From Acridotheres tristis (Eukaryota; Chordata; Aves; Passeriformes; Sturnidae), in contig CM072892.1 in NCBI GenBank assembly GCA_037013685.1, forward strand, positions 3,286,001-3,350,000: 64,000 nucleotides of DNA. Direction: 5' to 3'. The translations under genes were made by a program, and so were the position numbers. Below the pieces are notes generated by a model, which made no database searches, was not told the origin of the DNA, and was given only the letters and a program-made list of their open reading frames with translations. Below are positions 1-12,400 of the stretch, in pieces; within the stretch, counting starts at the first letter, position 1; every line of letters starts with the position of its first letter.

Positions 1-487
1 CGGATCGTGCCGTTTGTTGTTCCTGCAGAACGCACAACTTGGTGCATTTTTATTGGGTTGCCTCGTATTCCATCCAGGCCGGCTGCTCTGGCTGCCAAGT
101 CCCTTCTCTGAATTGCAGCCACGTCTCCCCGAGTGCCTGCAGGCTCCTGTGGCTGGGTGTCACCCCTGCTTCTGGTCAGCTGGTTCCTTTTTACACCCTC
201 CGGGGCATCCAGGAGGATCCAGACCCGCGGGATCTGGAATGTGAGGAGCCCGTGACAGATCCCCATCTGCTTTGCTAGTTTATCCCTCCTAGTGTCACCT
301 GTTTCTTTCCTTTCTCTTTATCTTTATGCTCTCATGTCTCCCGTTTTTTTCCTTTCCATCTCTTCATGCTGAAGGGAAAATGGCCTTTGCCTTTATCTTA
401 GCTCCTGGTTTCTCCAGGGGAAGATATGGACACCTGGTTCTCCATGGAGCCTGTCTGTTTATCTGTCTGCCTGTCTCTTACCATGTT

Positions 488-572
488 CCTGCCCGTGGCA
501 GGGGGTTGGAATTAAATAATCTTTAAGGTCCCCTTCCAACCCAAACCATTCCAGGATTCTGTGATTCCTGGG
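488..572 (+). repeat. CR1 LINE 3' tail
   Basis: The segment has the CR1 3' end: ggcagggggttggaattaaa, then tctttaaggtcccctt, then ccaacccaaaccattcca and a degenerate ATTCTGTGATTC terminal repeat. Only the last 80 or so bases remain, which is typical of 5'-truncated CR1 copies. Confidence 0.85.
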
Positions 573-2486
573 GCACAGCTTGGGGAGCACCAGGAGGAAA
601 GTCTGGGTAGAGCTGGGGGTTTCTGCTGGGAGTATATCCAAGGTGTCCTGTGTGTAATTATGGCAGGGTGAGCTGTTTTCCTTTTAAATTTCCTGACAAC
701 CGTGCCATGACTTTGCAATTAGCTCCTGGTAATTGCTGATTAAAGAGTAGCTCTGCAGGCAGGTGGTTCACCCATCCGTGGAGAGGATTGGGAAGTTTGA
801 CTTTCCAAGGACCGTGGAACCACCTTGGGTGTCCTTGCACCTCTTGGCTGCCTCTTCCCTGTGGGAAGGGGAAAAGCTCCACCACACACAGCACACCCTC
901 TGTGTCCTGGGCTCCTTCTCCCCAGCCTGCTTCCAGGATTTCCATCTCTGCTGGCAGGGGGGCTCTGGGACCATCACTCTCCCCAGAATTAAGGCATGAT
1001 CCTGACAGGATGATGCAAAGGCAAAGAGCTGCTTCTGGAAAGGTTGGAGATGGGTTTCCTGCAGGGTTCAATGTCTACATGAAGTTGCATCTCTCTTCTG
1101 GATGTATCCCTGTGGGCTTTGCCATTGACACAGACGTGGGATCAGGGAGACTTTTAATGTGCTGTCACTAGAATGGTGTGGTTTTGTATTAAAATTATAT
1201 TGAGGTTTGAGCCTATGCAGGAAATGGGGCTTTTTGCTAAGAGGTTTTTATTTATTTTAAACAGAAATCAGTTTAAGAGGGTAGCAGAGTTTGGAACTGT
1301 TGCATGTCAGAACTTTTGGAAAACTGTGAATTTCAGCCCATCTGTGCTCAGTAATTGCTTTTCCCCGTGTTTGGTGTGGGGTTGGTCTCCTGTGCAGCAC
1401 TTTAGGAATTTCATTGACACGTGAATCCTGATGTGTGTCTGGGATTTGGAGAATGTGAGCAAGACACAGCATGTTGGGATTGGATGCAGGGTGGGTTTGG
1501 GATCATCCCAGGCAGCAGGAGATTTCTGGCAGATGTGTGAATTCCTCAGGGAACCAAACCAAGGTCTGTCCTGCCCTTCCAGTGGTGAGGTTTTGGTTGA
1601 GGAAGAGGTCATGGACAGTCCTTGGCTTGCACGTGGTACTCAGCAGTGTGGGACTTTCTGGACCCACACCTTGAGATGGGAATGAGCTCCTGAGTGTCTC
1701 TCTGGTAGGGAAGGGGACAAGGACTATGGACAAGGTGTTGCTGGGAGCAGAGCACCTCGGCTGGGAGGGCTGAGGCAGAGCTCCTCTTGGGTTGTAGGTG
1801 CTAAATAAAGCAAGTCTCGATTTGGCAAAGCATTCCAAGGCTTTACAAAGGAAAAGTGTCATCACAGGCCCACTGTTTGTGCTGCAGCACAGACACCTGC
1901 AGGGCCCCCCACCCCTTTGTGGGATGTCACCACAGACCCCCAAACCTGCAAAACCCTGCATAGCTGCTTGTTGTCACATTGCCTTCTCCTTGGAGGACAC
2001 CCCATCAAGGAGTCTGTGGGGTTTTGTCACAGAGGAAGGATTCCCCTCCCAGGTTGCTCACTATGAAACCATGTTGATGTCAGGAAGATAAATGTATTTT
2101 GGTACCCATCCAGCTGGGCATGGAGGTGCTACACTGCAGGTAATGACTGGGAAGGAAGAAGTCATTTCAGTCAGTGCATTTTAGGTCCCAAGTCACCCTT
2201 TGAAGTAGGATGTGGGGTCATCTTTGATGGCACATCATTTTTCCATCCCAAACCCATCCCTCTAGTTCTAATTAAGCAGCTGGTTCCATTTTCAGCACAT
2301 GCCACCATCCCTCATGCCATAAATCAGTGTCTGCCATCCACAAAACAGCCCTTTGCTTGTCCTAAGCTCCACCACTCCATGGGCTTCAGCAGTTCCCACA
2401 TTCCTGGGAGAACAGTGGCACAATGCCAGCTTGTCACGAGCTAATTCCCAGTGGCTTTCCCACAGAAACCCAACCTCTGAGGATGT

Positions 2487-3187
2487 GTCCTCATCCGGGG
2501 GCTGCTTCCTTGTCCCATCCACATCCACAGCCCTGGTTCCTCACCCAAGGGCTGGTTCCTTGTCCTGTCCACATCTACATCACTGTTTCCCCATCTAGGG
2601 GCTGGTTTCTCCTCCCATAGCCCTGTGTCCTCACCCAGGGGTTGTTTCCTTGTCCCATCCACATCATTGTGTCTTCACCCAGGGGCTGGTTCCTTGTTCC
2701 ATAGCCCTGTGTCCTCATCCAGAGGCTGGTCCCTTGTCCCATCCACATCCCTGGTTCCCCATCTAGGGGCTGGTTCCTCCTCCCATAGCCCTGGTTCCTC
2801 ACCCAGGGGCTGGTTCCTTGTCCCATCCACATCCACTGCCCTGTGTCCTCAGCCAAGGGCTGGTTCCTTATCCCATCCACATTCCTGGTTCCCCATCCAG
2901 GGGCTGGTTCCTTATCCCATCCACCTCCACATCCCTGTTTCCCCACCCAGGGTCCCTAGTCCCATCCACATCCCTGGTTCCCCATCCAGGGGCTGGTTCC
3001 TTGTCCCATCCACATCCCAGTTTCCCCATCCAGGGGCTGGTTCCTTGTCCCATCCACATCCCAGTTTCCCCATCCAGGGGCTGGTTCCTTGTCCCATCCA
3101 CATCCCAGTTTCCCCATCCAGGGGCTGGTTCCTTGTCCCATCCACATCCCTGGTTCCCCATCCAGGGGCTGGTTCCTTGTCCCATGC
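2487..3187 (+). repeat. Minisatellite, 44-bp unit, about 15 copies
   Basis: Successive copies of ggggctggttccttgtccca followed by tccacatccc and a variable tttccccatcca segment recur with 44-bp spacing (for example ggttcc at 2995 and again at 3039). The 3' copies are nearly identical and the 5' copies more diverged. Because 44 is not a multiple of three and the unit has few stops, several frames stay open through it. None is a gene. Confidence 0.95.
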
Positions 3188-3298
3188 ACCCTGAAGCTCA
3201 GTGAGGTGTCCCCCCCCGTTGCTGTCGATGCTGTTTCCCGTGGCTGTGCCTTTCCATGAATTGAGCAGAGCTCTCCTGTCCTTCCCTTTGTGCTCCAG

Positions 3299-3408
3299 AT
3301 GTCCCAGCGTGGCTGAAGAGCCTCCGGCTGCACAAGTACGCCGCCCTCTTCTCCCAGATGACGTACGAGGAGATGATGGCCCTCACCGAATGCCAGCTCG
3401 AGGCACAA
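3299..3408 (+). CDS. SAMD4A: SAMD4A exon: first half of SAM domain
   Basis: The exon follows an acceptor ending tgctccag and ends at donor gtatgt. Its first two bases complete an Asp codon begun in the upstream exon, and 36 codons follow ([13 protein letters not shown] to ECQLEAQ). It encodes the first helices of the SAM domain and ends in phase 0. Confidence 0.96.
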
Positions 3409-6400
3409 GTATGTCCCACGGCACTTCCAAAGCCCCTCTGTGTGTCTGGGAAGCAAAAAAAAAAAAAAAAAAAAAAAACAAGGGAAATTGGGTCTTGGGG
3501 AGTGAAAAAAAAAATCTTGCATTACACCTGAAAAAAACTTTGTTTCCGTGTTCAGAGTTCTGGCATGGAAGTCTCATCACTGGGAGTGCTCTTGGGGTTG
3601 TTTTTTTTTCCAGTTGGGATTAAATTTAGGAGTTTCAGGGGTGCAGCCTGCAGTAGCCAACTCCCTTAAAGTCAGCGGGGCTTTGGTGGCTGACTGCCTT
3701 TGAAAATGCCATAGAATCATAGAATATTCCTGGTTGGGGGTTGGAAGTGACCTTAAAGATGATCTGGTTCCAACCCCCACTGCTCTCAGGTTCACCTCTG
3801 CATTATCCATGGGATAAAGAGGAATGGGAACACCATTGCTTTCCATGTGTGAGGTGCAGGGAGGGACAGACTAGCTGGAAATCTCTATCTTCAGCAAGTC
3901 TCTGGGGGATTTTCTATGTCCCCCACAAATCCCTGCACTCAAAAATGTAATTAATTTCTAGCAGCCCTTTCTGTTAAGGAGAGGAAGGGTTTGGGTTGAG
4001 CCAGCTGCTCTGTGAAAGTGTTAACATCAAGTTTTGTCCTGTTTTTGCAGAATGTTACCAAAGGAGCGAGACACAAAATAGTCATCAGTATCCAAAAGCT
4101 AAAAGAAAGACAAAACCTGCTCAAATCTTTAGAAGGGGTAAGTAATCACAACCATTTCTGTATTTCTTGTGTCTTTAAGAAGCCAGGAATTAATTCTGGG
4201 ATGAAGCACTCTTTACTTACACATATTGTGGGGATCTGATGCAGGTTTTATTTCACAGAATTCCAGAACAGTTTGGGCTGGCAGGGACCTTAAAGAGCAT
4301 CCAGTTCCAGCCCTCTGCCATGGTGGGGGAGACACTTCCACTAGACCACATTGCTCAAAGCTGTATTTTGTAGAATGGGTCCTAATGCATGTCCCACAGC
4401 TGGATGGATGTACTCTGTAGCCCTGGCCAGCTCCAGGGTGCTCAGAAACATTTGAGTTTTCCTGGAACATCCTATGGCCACCCTGTCCCCAGATAAAACA
4501 CCAGACACCCACATCAGTGCCTGAACAACATCTTGAATTCCCAAGGAGAATAAATAGAAACTTCTTTATCACTTCAGCAAAAGCTTAAACCCTGCAGAAA
4601 GGGCTTTTGGGGAAGTAGCAGCACCACAGCGTAGCTGGGAGCAGCTCACCCAACCTCTCCCTATTTATTATCCCTGTATTATATTATATTTAATTGCACC
4701 ATCTTCAAACAGCAACTTGCAGAGCCTCCCACTAGGGGCTTTTAAATACTTCTGTGGTGTGTTGCTATTTATTGGTGTTTTCCTTAGCTCACTGCTTCAC
4801 TATTTATTTATAATATGGGCTTGTGCTCAGAGTATGGCAGGAGCTAATAAAGCCATATTTACCTCTGTTGTTAATAATAACTATTAAATCCAAGGAGCTG
4901 GATGGAGCTGGCTGCAGCTCTGTGTTTTCCAGGCGATTGCACAGCCTCTTCCTCCACTCCTCCACTGGGATTTGGGAATCTGGTGTTGATTGAGTGGCAC
5001 TGTGCAGGAGCTGGAGCCCAGCTCAGCTGGCACAGCCAGCCAGGCACGCTGTAAAATACAGGAGGGAAGTGGCAGGGACTGGTTTGGAGCCCTCCAGGGG
5101 TGGCTCTGGGCTGTGGCACTGTGACCCTGTCCCCTTTGCTGGGGCTCAGAGCTGCCTGTGAGCTGCTTTCCCTGGGAGAGAAACGTCTTTGGTTTTCCAG
5201 GCTTCCCATCCAATTTCTGCTAAACAAGAGCATGTGTGGGACTTGGTGTTTTTGGGCAGTGTCTCGCTGCTAAATACTGCTGCTTTCTTGGAAAGAGCTG
5301 CTCCACCCCTTTCTGTTAGTTAGCAGGGCAGGATTTTCTCCCAAAAATATAGTGCCCAGCAGACTGACACCAGATCTTTGAGAGAAATGGAGCTGAGACG
5401 TCCAAGAGTGAGCTGGGAATGCAGGAGGAATTCGAATCAACAGCCATTCCAGGGCTTGCACACATCCCATGTGCCCACTTAGTGTCCCTTCCTTCAGTCC
5501 ATCAGGATTCACTCCAAAAGTTGCCTCTTTCCAAGCAGAGTCCCATGAGCCAGACCATGCAGGATCCTGCAGTGAGCTGTTCTGGTCCAGTCTATATTAA
5601 AAACAAAATGCAGTTATTTCCCATCAGCGGGACAAGGATCTGACCATAGAAATGCAGTTCTTGATCCACACCAGGAGCAAGGCTGGGGTGCACCCAAATT
5701 CTCTCCCTCCTGGCTGGATCTGCCCCAGGATCTCCAAGCTGAATGGTTTTGCTGTGGGAGTGTCAGTTCATCCTTCTGTGTCTGACCACAAACCACCTGC
5801 TCCCCTTGAAACCCTCCCATCTGTATCCAGTCCCAGAGTGGACAGAAATGTCCCCACTGCTGCCACAGGACAGCTCCTGCATCCCAGCATGGTCCTGGGC
5901 TCTGAGATGATCCCAGAGCATGAGGATGCCATGGCAAGCAGTTTTGGGGCAGAGCAGTTAGTGGGAGCCAGGCTTGAAGGCAGTGCTGGAAATGGGAAAC
6001 GAGCCCGTGTTAATGTCATTCCAATGAAATAGAGCTGAAATGTTGGGATTGGAGGATTGCTGAGGAACAAACAAGGTTATTTGCTGTTCTGGGCATTGAA
6101 AATACCCAGGCTCAGTCATTTTCATGGACTTGCCATTTCCCAATGTGGAAACATTGAAGCTGGATTGTTGTTGGGTTTGTGTCCCAGTGGTTGACAGGGA
6201 CACATTTATCTCTGGGGATCCAGGTCTGAACAGATCCATGGATAATCACAGTCCCTGCAGCTCTTGCCTGATAGAAGGAAAAGACCTGATGAATGAAACG
6301 TGGCTGTTGACTGTGGAAGCAGGAGCAAAGCAGGGAATTCTCAGGGGGTCACAGGAGGACTCTGTTTACAGCTGATTTCCCTGCAAAGACAAACCCTCTT

Positions 6401-9400
6401 CTCTCCCCTTGGATCCTCAGGACATCCTGGAAGGTGGCAACTTGCGTGTCCCGCTGCAGGAGCTACACCAAATGATCCTCACCCCCATCAAAGCCTACTC
6501 TTGCCAGAACTCGAGCACGGAGGAGCAGAGCCCGAGGGACGTGGACTCTCAGCACCCATCGTCGCTGCTGGGCTCGGACAGCCAAGGCTCGGACTGCAAG
6601 GACTCTGCGGCAGCCGGGATGCAGCAGCACCACCTGCCGGGATGCGAGGGCGAGTCCGGGGGAGCTCCTCTGCCCGAGGGTGACCTGCCCGGCCAGTTCA
6701 CCCGAGTCATGGGCAAAGGTGAGCAGCTGTCGCTTGTCCTTGGTGTCCTGGGGAGTCGTCACTAGGGAGGGGTTGCTTTGGGGCAGGGGTTGGGGTGTGG
6801 TGGCAGCGCCGCCTTTCCCTGAGCTCCTGCAGCTCCCAGTCGGAGGGGGGATGGTTTTTGGAGGTCCTGTCGTGCTGGGGTTAGCGGTAAGAACCCAGGC
6901 AGGTGGGGTCAATGTCAGTGGTCCGAGCTGCCTGTCCAAGATCCCAGGTATATAGCACTCATTCCAAGCCCCAGGTCCAAGGTGGAAGGCATCCTCTCCC
7001 TGCCCCAGGTTAGAGGCAGAAATCACAACTTTTCCCAAGGTCAGGAGTGGAAGGTCTCCTCTCTGTTCCCATCCAGAGCCCTGGGGTCATCCCACTGATC
7101 CAGAGGTGTTTTGAGCAGCATCCCTTGGACTTACTCTGCTTGGAGCAGGGTAGAGTGGTGTGTGGGATGGACATGAGCCATTTTGAGTGCAAATCAGTGG
7201 GTCCAAGCCCCTTTTTGTGCCCCAGTTTGGATGCCGGACATCCAGAAGACTCTGGTGCCATTCCGTGTCTGGTGCAGGATGAATGGCTTTGCATTAGGGA
7301 TCACACACTGGGAGGTTACAGGAGCAAGCTGAGGTGAGGACTCACCTCCTGTGCAATATTCAGGGCTCTTGGAGCACATCTGTGTGAGTTTGGATGTGCC
7401 CTCACCCTTGCTGGTGGCACCTGAGGTGTCAGTGCTGGCTGCATGGAGGGGGATCTCCCTGGGGAAGAGGAAGGGGGAGTCTCATCTACAGGAGACTGGG
7501 AACAGAAAGAATCTCATTGGGATGCCACAAAGAAATATCAGCCTTGTCCCTATTTCCAATTTTTTTTTGCAAAAAAATAGCCGAGATACAGAAACCTGGT
7601 GCATAATTTGTCCCCAGCTGATTCCCTGCAGAAACAGCCACTTGTGGGGCTCCAGCCCCATTTTATTCCTGTGACAAATGCCAAAGTGTGGCACAAGCTC
7701 TGCCAAGATGTGGTGTCCTCCTGGACCCCCAGGCATCCCTGCCCAAGGGTTTAGAACAGGAGAAACTCATTCCTCTGTGAGCTCATTCCTGCTTCCTTCA
7801 ATGACACTCATTCCAAAAGAGGTTAAAATTCATCAGGGAACATGGGAATCTACCACTCTGCAGTGGGGGCAGAGTTTTGGCCACGGGAGAGGAGCCCTCT
7901 TGCCTATGAATAGGGATTAGTCCTGTGCCCCTGAGTTACTTAGGTCTAATTTTGGGGACTCCAGTGGTGTTACTGTGGATTTGCACCATCATAACAGAGA
8001 ACAAAGTCTGATCCTAAATATAGGACGGCACGGTGGGAATTAGGGAAGGGCATTTTTTCTCACTGATGAAAAACCTACTCGTGGTTACAAGGGAAACAGG
8101 ATGTCCAAGGTGTTTGTGGGACCCCTCCTGGGCCCCATCTTGGTGTCCCCATCCCCATTTCCCTTCTCTTCTTTTTTTTTCCAGTCTGCACACAACTTTT
8201 AGTTTCCCGACCTGATGAAGAGAATATAAGTTCCTATTTACAGCTCATAGACAAATGTCTAATCCACGAGGTGAGTCGTGTCAGATCATCTAAAACTGTT
8301 GTTCTCATCACTTGGAAACTGTTTCCAAAGTGTCTGTTTATTTATATAAACCTTTCAGTTTCTAACACAAATATTTTTGGGGGGTATTAATAGTAATTCT
8401 GACAGAACAGGCTTGGAGCAGGCAGTAGCTCCAACGTGGTGCATGGAAATGTTGCTTCCCCCCACGCTGGTTTAATTGCCAAGGCCTGGAGCTGGGAAAT
8501 TCATCTGGCTCGTGACAGCCCCATCAGCAGCTGGATGAGAGAAAGAATCCTGGGATTCCATCAGACAGACCCGGCCATCCCTGGGTGTTGCCTCCTCCTG
8601 TTCTGCACCACGTGGTCTTGGGATTTTGCAGCAGGGATTTCACATCTGTTCCTGCTCCCAGCCGATCTGCCTTGGCAGAGTGATGGCTTGGCATGGCCCA
8701 GGCTGTGCCACAGGGCTCTGGCACGCTCCTGCCTGGTGGCAGGGAGGGATGGCCAGTGTCCCTGGTGTCCTGCAGTGTCTCCTACCTACACTGACAGCAC
8801 CTGGAAGAACAAGCTGCTTCCATCGCCTGCCCATGGGGCAGGGGTCAGGGAGCAGAAGTGGTGGAAGCTACAGCCTGTATCCAGAGAGCAAAGCCAGGAG
8901 GACATGGAACTTTTCCCACCAGAGCCAGCCCATGTCCCAGGACCACCCTCTGCAGTGGCTCCAGCACAATCAGTGCCAGGAGAGAGCATCTCCTCCAGAG
9001 TGGTTCAGAGCAATCAAGTCAGGCACTAATTAGCCTCCAGATTGTCCTCTGGAGACTTCTGCTCCTCTCCAACAGAGACTTCGGGTGTCTAAAGTTAGCA
9101 GTGGTGGCACGTGGGTGTTCCTGTCACCCACACCTCCTGCCTGGGGCTCTGGGAGCAGGTCTGTCCCTGCCAGGGTCACCTTTGCAGGCAGCCTGGGTGG
9201 GTGACAGGCCCACCCTGGGTGCCTCCTGCAGAGCCTGTCGGTGCCACCATCACAGCCAAGCTCTGCCCAGCCCCAGGAAGGGGAATAGGATGCAGGATGC
9301 CACAGGGCAGCTCAGCTTTCCAAATCCCAGCTTTGCCCACCCTAGCAGCATTTCTAGAGCCACATCCAGGTGACAAGTGTCACCACTCGTCAGGACTCAC

Positions 9401-12400
9401 CATCAAACCCCTGCTCTGCCAAAAGGAGTTGGCAGCCTTGAGGCAGAGCTGGACTGTCACTCTGGGACACAGGGAATGCTGCCAGAGCATTTTCTCCACC
9501 TGAGATGAGTAAATCCTGAAGGAAGACTCGTGTTTCCCCCTGGTCTTTCTGATGGGGCTCAACTCACCCCATCACCTGTTCCAGCTGCTTTTCTTTACCC
9601 ACACACCCACATGCACATCCCTGCTCGCTTTGTCCAGAAGAATATTCATACATTTCCTATTTTTCTCTCTCTCTCTTTTTTTTTTTTTTGGGCAGGCGTT
9701 TACAGAGATCCAGAAGAAGCGGCTGCTGTCATGGAAACAGCAGGTGCAGAAACTCTTTCGGTCTTTCCCTCGGAAATCCCTCCTGGAGCTGTCAGGATAC
9801 CGGCAGCAGAGGAGGTGTGTGGGATTTTGGGAGGGGAGGGATGGATGCAGTGGCCAGAGCACAAATGGGAACAATGCCTCCCAGAGGGAGGGATGGGTTC
9901 TGCTGGTTCAGAGCTGTGTTTAGGGAAGGGAGAGGGTTGGAAAAGCTCCAGCAGTGAAATCCCAGGCACTGGCAGTGTCCTTGTGTGTGTGGTCACTGCC
10001 TTTCCCTCTGATCCCACCCTGTCTCCATGGCTCCAAACCCAGCATTTCCCAGCTGTGCAGCCTATCCCCAGTACTGGGCTCTTTCCCTGCTGCCCTTTGA
10101 CGATGGCTTCAGCACTGGAGTTTCCTCAAAAAGCTGTCAAGTGGCAGAAAAAAAGGCTGGAAGCTTTCAGAGGGTGCAGAGCCAGAGGTGCAGCCAGAGA
10201 GCCAGGCAGGGCTGTGTTGGGAACACCACGTTTGCTCACTTCCAAGGTGATGCTGGATTTCAGGTGATCCCAGAAAACATAAGGGCTGTGCCAAGAAAAG
10301 AGATTTTTAAATCACTTTTAACAACATCACCCTTTGTTTCATTCTGCATTCATTCCCAGTTTGTTGCCAGACATTCCTGCTTTATTCCCAAAAAAGGCAG
10401 CGTTTTGGAGATAACTGGGAATATAGGAACTTTAAGGATGAGATTCTAGGAAAGCACCTTTAGCTTAACTCTCCCTAATAACACTTGGATTTCTTAGGTC
10501 ATTCTAACCAAATTTTACAGAACTTGAGAAGTCTCAGAGGTGATAATATTTGTAAAAATGAACCTCCTGGAAGGGGAGAAGGAAAACCCAACAGCATAAG
10601 CTGAACTTAAATTAGACACTGGAGAATCCACTCCTGAAAAATTTCAAAGAAATCAAGTTCCTGGGGCATTACCTGGATTCTTTTAGATTGTATTTAAGAA
10701 CAGACCCATTTTGCAGGAGTAAAATAAGCTTTAATGAAAACCAGTGTGGATGTGAGAACTGCAGAAGGGCAGGAAGGTCACTGGCAGATGGGAAGAAGAG
10801 AGGATTCTGCACACACAGACTGCCTCCTTCCCACTGCCTGTGCAGGATGGAGGGGTGGGATGGGAGACTCAGCATCCCCCTCCCAGGGGTCAGTGTGTCA
10901 GCCTGGGTGGGATGGGAGGCTCAGGATCCCCCTCCCAGGGGTCAGTGTGTCAGCCTGGGTGGGATGGGAGGCTCAGGATCCCCCTCCCAGGGGTCAGTGT
11001 GTCACCCTGGGTGGGATGGGAGGCTCAGGATCCCCCTCCCAGGGGTCAGTGTGTCAGCCTGGGTGGGATGGGAGGCTCAGGATCCCCCTCCCAGGGGTCG
11101 GTGTGTCACCCTGGGTGGGATGGGAGGCTCAGGATCCCCCTCTCAGGGGTCAGTGTGTCAGCCTGGGTGGGATGGGAGGCTCAGGATCCCCCTCCCAGGG
11201 GTCAGTGTGTCAGCCTGGGTGGGATGGGAGGCTCAGGATCCCCCTCTCAGGGTCAGTGTGTCAGCCTGGGTGGGATGGGAGGCTCAGGATCCCCCTCCCA
11301 GGGGTCGGTGTGTCACCCTGGGTGGGATGGGAGGCTCAGGACCCCTCTCCCAGGGGTCGGTGTGTCACCCTGGGTGGGATGGGAGGCTCAGGACCCCTCT
11401 CCCAGGGGTCAGTGTGTCAGCCTGGGTGGGATGGGAGGCTCAGGATCCCTCTCCCAGGGGTCAGTGTGTCAGCCTGGGTGGGATGGGAGGCTCAGGATCC
11501 CCCTCCCAGGGGTCGGTGTGTCAGCCTGGGTGGGATGGGAGGCTCAGGACCCCTCTCCCAGGGGTCGGTGTGTCACTCTGGTTCTCTCTCTCTGCACAGC
11601 CGAGGCTTTGGCCAGTCCAACTCCCTCCCGACAGCCGGATCCGCAGGGGCAGGGCTGGCCCGGAGGAACCCCCGCCAGTTCCAGATCCCCTCCCGAAACC
11701 TCCCCACGGCCAGGCTGGGGCTGCTGGGCCCCACGGGGCTGCTGGGCACCCCCCAGCGCAGCCCTGCTGCCAGCCCTGCCATCCTCAAGCAAGGCAGACA
11801 GGTTGGTTGACATTCGCAGCATTTCCAGCGCTTCCATCCCTTCCCCACGATTTTCCTTCTCTAACTTGTCCAGATCCCCAGTTTTTTCTCACTCTTCGAG
11901 CAGTTTGGGTTGCTCTCCCCTCTGTGCAGTGGGATGTGGAAATGGGAGAAGTGGGAGGGGGATAAACCAAGCATCAGAGGGGGGAAAAGCTAAATCCTTT
12001 ACGTGGCTTATAAAATAGGGAGAGGGGATTTTGACAAGAACGGATAGTGATAGGAGAAAGGGGAGGGTTTAAAATTGGCAGAAGGGAGATTTAGATGAGA
12101 TACTGGGAAGGAATTCTTCTGAGGGTGGGGAGGCCCTGGCACAGGGTGCCCACAGAAGCTGTGGCTGCCCCTGGATCCCTGGAAGTGTCCAAAGCCAGGC
12201 TGGACAAGGCTTGGAGCAGCCTGGGACAGTGGAAGGTGTCCCTGCCCATGGCAGGATGTTGTTATCTCTAAGGTCCCTTCCAACCCAAACCATCCCGTGA
12301 TCCTACAAGCCCGAGGTGGTTATAAACCCATGGCACAGAGAGCTTTGCTTTGCATCCCACCCTCTGTGTTTGCTCCCCACAGAACCTGTGGTTTGCCAAC

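Larger units (their letters stand above)
1..3298 (+). other. SAMD4A: SAMD4A intron, left part
   Basis: This is intron sequence upstream of the first SAM-domain exon. It holds a short CR1 tail near 490-572 and the 44-bp minisatellite at about 2487-3187. I see no other exon or RNA gene. Confidence 0.8.

Noticed and set aside
2575..3204. Long overlapping open frames on both strands encoding repeats such as GTRNQPLDGE or PHPGAGSLSH
   Set aside because: They are translations of the 44-bp minisatellite in three frames. The unit is stop-poor and not a multiple of three; no start context, homology or splice structure supports a gene.
10688..12018. Three overlapping plus-strand open frames of 358-425 codons
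   Set aside because: They run through the 52-bp array and continue into the real SAMD4A exon at 11600-11801 in wrong frames. They are a repeat artefact.
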